Shown here: positions 8,633 to 12,495 of the stretch, piece by piece | How the letters are laid out: each line of letters starts with the position of its first letter | Numbering within the stretch: the first letter of the stretch is position 1 | NCBI GenBank assembly: GCA_003649515.1 | Contig: QMSC01000023.1 | Location: 1 to 12,495, forward strand | From: Thermoprotei archaeon | GTDB taxonomy: Archaea; Thermoproteota; Thermoprotei; Thermofilales; B20-G17 | Direction: 5' to 3' | Length of the DNA stretch: 12,495 nucleotides | The notes under the pieces: generated by a model | What the model was told of the DNA's origin: nothing | The model's database searches: none | The model's input: only the letters and a program-made list of their open reading frames with translations | Position numbers and translations under genes: made by a program

Positions 8633-8664
8633 CAACTGATCCTCTTCTTGAAAGTTGATGATTA

Positions 8665-9093
8665 TTAGGGTGCGCGACTTAATGATTGAAGAATTCCTCT
8701 AATTTTCTCCAATTCTCCCAATACGCTACTCAACTGGTTACGTAGATTTCCTAGCTCCTTAACTACCTCATTCCTCCGCACCATGAGGTGCTCTACAGCC
8801 TCCTCAGGTTTCTTTTCAAGGAAGACGTTTGCCCCCACGCCTAGCAACACCTTATCAACTTCCTTTATTCTAGCGAAAACATATACTGAGCTACCTATGG
8901 GTACTAAAGTATCCCGCTCACTATCCATTTTACCTATTTCTTCTACTACACTAATAGTGGTCGTTAACTCATTGTATAGGGTTTCTAATAGCTTGAGCCT
9001 CTCTTCAAGTTGCCGAGCGAGCTCTTCGAGAAAACTATACCTCTCAATTAACTGTTGTATTTGTTGCGATACCCTACTTCTCTCCATTCCCAA
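8665..9093 (-). CDS. pfdA: Prefoldin subunit alpha
   Basis: Subunit of the hexameric prefoldin chaperone (two alpha, four beta), which captures unfolded proteins and hands them to the thermosome. The 140-142 aa sequence has the alpha-subunit plan. An N-terminal coiled coil rich in heptad leucines comes first (about residues 5-50). A beta-hairpin core follows (DTLVPIGSSVYVFARIKEVD, then VLLGVGANVFLEKKPEEA). A C-terminal coiled coil ends the protein (about 100-138). The longest frame starts at TTG 9093, one base after the rpl18a stop. An ATG two codons later (9087-9085), with AGGTTG upstream, is at least as likely a start. The tight spacing to rpl18a implies one transcript. About 30 nt separate its stop from ftsY. 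Confidence 0.93.
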   Translation of the reverse strand: MGMERSRVSQQIQQLIERYSFLEELARQLEERLKLLETLYNELTTTISVVEEIGKMDSERDTLVPIGSSVYVFARIKEVDKVLLGVGANVFLEKKPEEAVEHLMVRRNEVVKELGNLRNQLSSVLGELEKIRGILQSLSRAP

Positions 9094-9094
9094 C

Positions 9095-9352
9095 CTACCG
9101 TTTATAGTAGTATACTATTTTGTCCAAGCTAAGAAGTTTTCTAATGTGGTCCCTTTCCACATCTTCAGGTTTTATCTCCCTGATCTCCTCTATTTTTATA
9201 TGTCTTCGCCTAAGCTTATGACGTGAACCTAACTGGGAGTACACTTCCTCAAGCACGTGCTCGGGTTTCAAACTGGTCATTTCTATTACGAACTTTCTCC
9301 ACTCATCACTTAGCCTCATCCTTCCCTTAACCCTGTAAACTTTAACCTCCAC
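9095..9352 (-). CDS. rpl18a: Large-subunit ribosomal protein eL20 (L18a, LX)
   Basis: An archaeal ribosomal protein of 85 aa, basic, starting MEVKVYRVKGRMRLSDEWRK. It carries the basic block GSRHKLRRRHIKIEEIREI (about residues 42-60), which is typical of the L18ae/LX family. It is the first gene of the rpl18a-pfdA-ftsY cluster, an order seen in other Thermoproteota. The GTG at 9352 follows a GGGGGG run by 8 nt, a usable but imperfect ribosome binding site. A much better one, AAAGGAGG, lies further upstream and faces an in-frame CTG codon (see findings). Confidence 0.93.
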   Translation of the reverse strand: MEVKVYRVKGRMRLSDEWRKFVIEMTSLKPEHVLEEVYSQLGSRHKLRRRHIKIEEIREIKPEDVERDHIRKLLSLDKIVYYYKR

Positions 9353-9404
9353 AGCCCGTTCCCCCCGGCACTTAATCAGAAATCCTCCTTTCTAAAATTC
9401 CCGC

Positions 9405-9415
9405 CTTTTTAAAAG
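9405..9415 (-). promoter_or_regulatory. TATA box of the rpl18a-pfdA-ftsY operon
   Basis: The minus strand reads CTTTTAAAAAG, preceded by AAAGTTAAA. A start about 25 nt downstream falls near 9385 and leaves a leader of some 30 nt before the rpl18a GTG. The box begins 8 nt after the stop codon of the upstream gene on the same strand, so the ribosomal cluster probably has its own promoter. Confidence 0.55.
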
Positions 9416-9422
9416 TTTAACT

Positions 9423-9914
9423 TTACCCTGAATTGTAGAATTGTGTTCCCAGAGCCCTCCAGACAACATGTTCTATTCTGCTCAGTATATCTTCTTCCAG
9501 AGTTCTGTTGAGTCCGCTTAAATGTTTTATAGAAAGCTCGATAGACGTCTCTCTGAAGAAGAGACGTAAGAGATACTTATCAGGCTTGAGTTTTCCTCTT
9601 ATTTCACCATAATCATATGTGTAGTTGACAGTAAGTAGGAAGACTATGTCCGCGATTTTCTGTGCGGATAGGCAAAAAACGTCTGAAAGGCGTACCTCAC
9701 GCCACTCATTCTCAGACTGAGAAATTTTCAGAGAAAATTCCCTAATGGCTTTCACGAGCCTTTTCCTACCGGAAACGTATGTAAAACACTCCTCCCTAAG
9801 GCCATTAAGCGAGTACAAGGCCTTTAAGAAGCTTATTCTAAGTCCTAGAGAATTCTCTGAGACGTTATAGATCCTCTTGACCCAAGACATAGGCACATTA
9901 TCGTCGGAAAGCAT
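9423..9914 (-). CDS. Hypothetical protein, 163 aa (very weak Cgi121-like pattern)
   Basis: I do not recognise this protein with confidence. It is 163 aa, soluble-looking, with no signal peptide, clear membrane helix or metal motif; its cysteines are isolated. The middle reads TYVSGRKRLVKAIREFSL, then EVRLSDVFCLSAQKIADIVF, then a segment rich in Y/K/R, and a final helix IEHVVWRALG. The length and the order (YV...L..AI, then EV.L.....QKI..I, then a C-terminal helix) loosely resemble Cgi121, a KEOPS tRNA-modification subunit. This is only an impression. The ATG at 9914 lies 35 nt from the divergent gene on the other strand, and a TATA-like ACTATATC on the minus strand (about 9951-9944) would give a near-leaderless mRNA. 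Base composition matches its neighbours. The coding call rests on length and on the tight divergent layout. Confidence 0.75.
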   Translation of the reverse strand: MLSDDNVPMSWVKRIYNVSENSLGLRISFLKALYSLNGLREECFTYVSGRKRLVKAIREFSLKISQSENEWREVRLSDVFCLSAQKIADIVFLLTVNYTYDYGEIRGKLKPDKYLLRLFFRETSIELSIKHLSGLNRTLEEDILSRIEHVVWRALGTQFYNSG

Positions 9915-9951
9915 AGATATTAAACTTACTTCACAAGTACCTAGATATAGT
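9915..9951. promoter_or_regulatory. Compact divergent promoter region
   Basis: A gap of 35 nt separates two divergent genes. On the plus strand GATATTAAAC (about 9915-9924) is a TATA-like box 25-35 nt before the GTG at 9950 and the ATG at 9959. On the minus strand ACTATATC (about 9951-9944) is about 30 nt before the ATG at 9914. Neither gene has a convincing Shine-Dalgarno site, which suggests near-leaderless mRNAs. The two promoters must overlap, so they may compete or be controlled together. Confidence 0.4.
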
Positions 9952-10684
9952 GTTTAAGATGACCCTCTTAAAATGCGTAAAGTGTCAACGTACTACACAG
10001 TTCACGTGGACTCTGACAAGTGAACCTCTTTGCAGGAGACATTTCTTAAAAAGGTTCTATGATAACATAAAAGTTTTATTATCATCACCCGTCCTAACCC
10101 CCACTTCCACAATAAAAATTGTATTTAACGGCTCCCTTGCTTCAAAAGTCTTACTTCATGCCATCTGTGAAATAGAGAAGCCGTTCCCGAGCGTAAGAAT
10201 AGTAGTTCTAAAGGAAGAGGGCTTGGACGTTGATCCGCTCCCGCGTGACAGAATTCTTCTCGAGGAAGAGAACATACCCAAGCTACCCTCAGAGCTTTTT
10301 GAGATGATGGAGCAGATCTTCATAAAATACGTCCTCCCCCTTAAGAAATCCGAGCTAGTACTCCTACCGCTTACAATAGAGGAATATGCAGCGGCTTTAA
10401 TATACCTGCTCCTTAATAAAAAGTACAATACTTTAAAGTACATGGTAGCCCACCCGAAGTTGAGATTCCCTCTAGCAGGGCTTTTCTTGAACGATATCAT
10501 CAACTATGCAAAGATTATGGGTATATCATCAAAGAAATATTTCACAGTGGAAAGGAAGGGTCTATTCAAATGGATACTGTATCTTTTAGAGAAATCTTTT
10601 GAGACGTCCCCAACGTCTCTTCACTCCATACGGTCATTCTTTGAAAATATTTTCACCGAGAGCACCTTCAGCAATTACGCTTAA
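9950..10684 (+). CDS. Degenerate TtuA/Ncs6-family protein (Ncs2/CTU2-like), probably non-catalytic
   Basis: Active TtuA/Ncs6 enzymes adenylate and 2-thiolate tRNA uridines. Here the N-terminal zinc knuckle is intact: C9, C12 (KCVKC), C28 and H31 (LCRRHF), with the 3-16-3 spacing of TtuA. The next helix runs FLKRFYDNIKVLL. Where the family has the PP-loop SGGKDS, this protein has FNGSLAS (59-65) followed by KVLLHA; the ATP-binding lysine and aspartate are gone. The catalytic/iron-sulfur CxxC is absent. The GHNLDD motif is replaced by LPLTIEEYAAALIYLLL. The C-terminal zinc knuckle is missing, so the protein (244 aa) is shorter than TtuA (about 310). Eukaryotic Ncs2/CTU2, the inactive partner of Ncs6, shows the same loss and also begins with CVKC. 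The start may be GTG 9950 or ATG 9959 (241 aa). The frame is intact, which suggests it is maintained. Function is inferred; a partner Ncs6 is not in the window. Confidence 0.7.
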   Translation: MFKMTLLKCVKCQRTTQFTWTLTSEPLCRRHFLKRFYDNIKVLLSSPVLTPTSTIKIVFNGSLASKVLLHAICEIEKPFPSVRIVVLKEEGLDVDPLPRDRILLEEENIPKLPSELFEMMEQIFIKYVLPLKKSELVLLPLTIEEYAAALIYLLLNKKYNTLKYMVAHPKLRFPLAGLFLNDIINYAKIMGISSKKYFTVERKGLFKWILYLLEKSFETSPTSLHSIRSFFENIFTESTFSNYA

Positions 10685-10689
10685 ATAAA
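10680..10689 (+). promoter_or_regulatory. TATA box of the SRP RNA, overlapping the upstream stop codon
   Basis: GCTTAAATAAAG contains a TATA-like CTTAAATAAA centred 25 nt before the first base of SRP helix 1 (10710). It includes the TAA stop of the upstream gene (10682-10684). A second TA-rich stretch, TTATTATA (10701-10708), is too close to 10710 to be the TATA box but could be the initiator region. Confidence 0.5.
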
Positions 10690-10709
10690 GGGGTAGGGGA
10701 TTATTATAC

Positions 10710-11041
10710 GGGGCCGCGGGTAAAGCCCTGGGGGGCTGGCCCTCCCCTGTGACCGCAAATCGGGCCATACGGCGGGGGGCGTTAACTCCCTACTCAGGCT
10801 CCCCTCTTCACTGAGGGAGGGAGACCTCTGTGGGTATGAACTCCGGTCCCACGGGGTTGCCGGCGGGTAGCAACACCTCTCGTAGGAGAGGCGCCTACCC
10901 TTGCCGCGCCGTACCGGGTTAGGCCCTGGCGGGAGCAGCCCTAGGCGCGGACGGCAACGTTCGTGGGGTGCCGGAGCAGACCCACATGTCTCCTAACCCT
11001 CAGTGAATGGGAGTCGAGGTAGGGGGGACGCCGCGGCCCCC
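10710..11041 (+). ncRNA. Archaeal signal recognition particle RNA (7S/SRP RNA)
   Basis: RNA scaffold of SRP, about 330 nt, binding SRP19 and SRP54. The ends pair as helix 1: GGGGCCGCGG (10710-10719) with CCGCGGCCCC (11031-11040), as archaeal SRP RNAs do. UGUGA at 10748-10752 fits the UGUNR motif of the Alu domain. Helix 6 is GGGUAG/CUACCC (10865-10900) with inner stem CCUCUC/GAGAGG and tetraloop GUAG (10882-10885), a GNAR loop as SRP19 needs. Helix 8 is CCGCGCC/GGCGCGG (10904-10910 with 10944-10950), then GGG/CCC. Its symmetric internal loop is UUAGG (10919-10923) opposite the conserved AGCAG (10934-10938), then CCC/GGG. Its tetraloop is UGGC (10927-10930), where most SRP RNAs have GGAA or another GNAR. 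No coding frame is expected here. The exact 5' and 3' ends are estimated. Confidence 0.95.
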
Positions 11042-11067
11042 TTAATCGATGTTGGAAGGCATAAAAT

Positions 11068-11391
11068 ATGCCCAGTGAGAGAGTTCTGCACTGGTTTGGA
11101 GTACTCTTCTTATTAGCTGCTTTGAACGATGCTATAGACTTATTGAATATGTTCTCACCCTTGGTTGAATTCCTCCTCGATGCAATGATAGCTATTCTCC
11201 TTCTACTTTCGCTTAGAATACTAAACCCTCTTCTCTTCCTTATAGCAGTACTGGATGTACTACCAAGAATTGATTTCGCGCCCTTTTGGACCCTTTATGT
11301 AATATACTTATATGTATCAAAAATGGAAGAAAAATACCGGAAAGGAGAAGGGAGAAAACCTGTAAGAAAAATAAGGGTAAAAGTTGAGTAG
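11068..11391 (+). CDS. Small predicted membrane protein, 107 aa
   Basis: Not recognised as a named family. It has two or three hydrophobic segments: about residues 9-27 (WFGVLFLLAALNDAI), 31-50 (VEFLLDAMIAILLLLSL) and 52-80, where IAVLDVLPRIDFAPFW is followed by TLYVIYLYV. A strongly basic tail of about 20 residues (KYRKGEGRKPVRKIRVKVE) should lie in the cytoplasm by the positive-inside rule. The acidic residues inside the hydrophobic parts (ND, LD) and the LPRIDFAPFWT turn are the distinctive points. The ATG follows GGAAGG by about 9 nt. It lies 27 nt after the SRP RNA on the same strand. CTTAATC (11041-11047) could be a weak TATA box giving a leaderless mRNA. The stop is 3 nt from that of the convergent oxidoreductase gene. 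Confidence 0.7.
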   Translation: MPSERVLHWFGVLFLLAALNDAIDLLNMFSPLVEFLLDAMIAILLLLSLRILNPLLFLIAVLDVLPRIDFAPFWTLYVIYLYVSKMEEKYRKGEGRKPVRKIRVKVE

Positions 11392-11394
11392 GGT

Positions 11395-12495
11395 TCAGGA
11401 GAGAAATCTTACTCCGGTAAATTCTTCAACCTTCCTTGCGAATCTTGTCCACCAGTCTTTTGCTGCCTCCTTCTTATCCTCCTCAAATCTCTTGGTCCAC
11501 TCCTCATTACCGTACTCTTTTGCCGCCGTTGCCAGTAGATCTATCGTCCTCTCACTATCCCAGAATACGGGGTAGGCTCTCGCCTTTACATTATACTCAA
11601 GTATCCTGGAGTACGTTCTTTTGTAGTGTTCGGCCAAGTTTACCTTAAGATTGTAGGCCTTTTCATACAGCTTCTCGATTATCTTTTCAGCCCATGCCCT
11701 ATGGAATCTACACACACCCCCATCATCACTGTAAAGTTCTTTCACAGCCCTTTCAAGCGCAGCAGCTGCATAGCTCTCGGGATCATGAAAGACTCCTGAG
11801 TACAACGTCCAGTACCGTCCAGAAATAACTACTGGTGCAATTAGCCCAGGTGTCCAATAAATGTTAGGTGTGATGTGTCCTTCCTCACCATAGGCTGGAT
11901 ATACTGCTAGATCCTCAAACTTCACTCCTATCTTCTTCACTCTTTCACTAAACCTCTCATCAAGTATTTTACAAGCCTTCCTTAATCCCTCCCCTATAAT
12001 TCTAAGTATTTCATTCTCCCCATAGGCCATTTTTCTAGCCAATTCAACTATAAGCTCAGCATTCTTCTTCGAATATTCGACTTTGTAGTTATACGGGTTG
12101 AATTCTGGCTTCTCCTTCAAACCGACTTCCTCTGGCTTTAGTAGCCCTTTAGTAATTACCTCGAAAATCCATGCCACAACGTTTCCGAATTCTATAGCGT
12201 CAAAGCCCATACTGTCCACGGTCTCTACTGCTATATCAGCTGCATGTAGCTCGAAGACCCCACTTTGAGGACCCATTCCCTCGTAGGGCTCGTAATCCAC
12301 CTTGTAGCCCTTCCTGACCTTCTTGCAGGTAACAATACAGGGTTCACCACACGTTTTCCAAGTTTTTGGCTTTATGGACTCCTCATTAAATGGCTTCCAG
12401 AAATACTCCATTATCATCTGGTGTAATTTCTCTCTAAGATCCCTAGGTAGATATATCATGTTCCAGTTAAACATTGGTGTGCGGACTTTAAGAGA
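11395..12495 (-). CDS. gor: Probable glyceraldehyde-3-phosphate:ferredoxin oxidoreductase (GAPOR), C-terminal part
   Basis: Tungsten-pterin enzyme of the aldehyde ferredoxin oxidoreductase family. GAPOR oxidises glyceraldehyde-3-phosphate to 3-phosphoglycerate with ferredoxin in archaeal glycolysis. Only about 366 of the expected 600-650 residues are present. The frame is open to the right edge (SLKVRTP before the Met at 12474), so that Met is unlikely to be the start. Counting from it, iron-sulfur cysteines are C42, C46 and C50 (CGEPCIVTCKKV) and C255 (GGVCRFHRAWAE), matching the three-plus-one cysteine plan of AOR. DYEPYEGMGPQSGVFE, GFDAIEFGN and YWTPGLIAPVVISGRYWT resemble GAPOR more than AOR or FOR. 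The pterin-binding N-terminal domain is outside the window. Family membership is firm; the GAPOR assignment comes from remembered motifs and is less certain. The gene converges on the small membrane protein gene. Confidence 0.82.
   Translation of the reverse strand, partial: SLKVRTPMFNWNMIYLPRDLREKLHQMIMEYFWKPFNEESIKPKTWKTCGEPCIVTCKKVRKGYKVDYEPYEGMGPQSGVFELHAADIAVETVDSMGFDAIEFGNVVAWIFEVITKGLLKPEEVGLKEKPEFNPYNYKVEYSKKNAELIVELARKMAYGENEILRIIGEGLRKACKILDERFSERVKKIGVKFEDLAVYPAYGEEGHITPNIYWTPGLIAPVVISGRYWTLYSGVFHDPESYAAAALERAVKELYSDDGGVCRFHRAWAEKIIEKLYEKAYNLKVNLAEHYKRTYSRILEYNVKARAYPVFWDSERTIDLLATAAKEYGNEEWTKRFEEDKKEAAKDWWTRFARKVEEFTGVRFLS

Noticed and set aside
7833..8639. Two plus-strand frames (139 and 126 aa) opposite ftsY
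   Set aside because: The serine-rich, low-information sequence is typical of the antisense of a charged archaeal gene; the minus strand carries all FtsY GTPase motifs.
8654..8690. Possible C/D box small RNA (TTGATGA) between ftsY and pfdA
   Set aside because: The C box has a mismatch at its first position and no CUGA D box follows at a suitable distance.
8783..9226. 147-aa plus-strand frame opposite pfdA and rpl18a
   Set aside because: It spans two well-supported genes on the other strand and shows no motif.
10156..10503. 115-aa minus-strand frame inside the Ncs2-like gene
   Set aside because: The plus-strand frame is longer and has the zinc knuckle and family layout; the minus frame has no recognisable feature.
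12472..12474. ATG as the start of the AOR-family gene
   Set aside because: The reading frame continues to the window edge, and the visible protein lacks the whole N-terminal pterin-binding domain of the family.
1..12495. CRISPR arrays, insertion sequences, integration sites or phage genes
   Set aside because: No direct-repeat series, terminal inverted repeats or transposase/integrase frames were seen. The tRNA-Pro 3' end is not followed by an integrase or, as far as I can see, a repeated 3' segment.

Overview
The window looks like chromosome of a hyperthermophilic member of the Thermoproteota (Crenarchaeota). The evidence is a split RNA polymerase large subunit (A' and A'' as separate genes) beside an unsplit B subunit, an archaeal-type SRP RNA, eL20 (L18a/LX), prefoldin alpha and FtsY in a row, and a tungsten enzyme of the AOR family. 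The two structural RNAs are far more GC-rich than the protein genes. A tRNA-Pro with extra sequence in its variable region, of the kind removed as a non-canonical intron in Thermoproteales and Thermofilum relatives, points the same way. The genus is not determined; a Thermofilum/Thermoproteales-like organism is my best guess.

Layout. Positions 1-7416 (minus strand) hold the RNA polymerase operon rpoH-rpoB-rpoA1-rpoA2. It is packed with a 3-nt gap and two GTGA stop/start overlaps, and rpoA2 runs off the left edge. Positions 7417-7587 are an AT-rich divergent promoter region, followed by a plus-strand tRNA-Pro(GGG) at 7588-7679 whose variable region is about 18 nt too long and can fold into a bulge-helix-bulge. 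Positions 7721-9352 (minus) hold rpl18a-pfdA-ftsY, which joins ribosome assembly, protein folding and membrane targeting. Positions 9423-9914 (minus) encode an unrecognised protein. Divergent to it, 9950-10684 (plus) encodes what I read as a catalytically degenerate TtuA/Ncs6-family protein, with an intact zinc knuckle but eroded ATP and cysteine motifs, comparable to eukaryotic Ncs2/CTU2. Its stop codon overlaps the likely promoter of the SRP RNA (about 10710-11041). A small membrane protein (11068-11391) follows. It converges with the C-terminal part of a probable glyceraldehyde-3-phosphate:ferredoxin oxidoreductase (11395-12495), which is cut by the right edge.

The window is mostly core information processing: transcription (RNAP), translation (eL20, tRNA-Pro, a possible tRNA thiolation factor) and protein targeting (SRP RNA plus its receptor FtsY). 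The most unusual items are the Ncs2-like protein, the tRNA-Pro insertion, and an SRP RNA whose SRP54-binding hairpin is capped by UGGC instead of the usual GNAR (GGAA-type) tetraloop. No mobile elements, CRISPR arrays or phage genes are visible.
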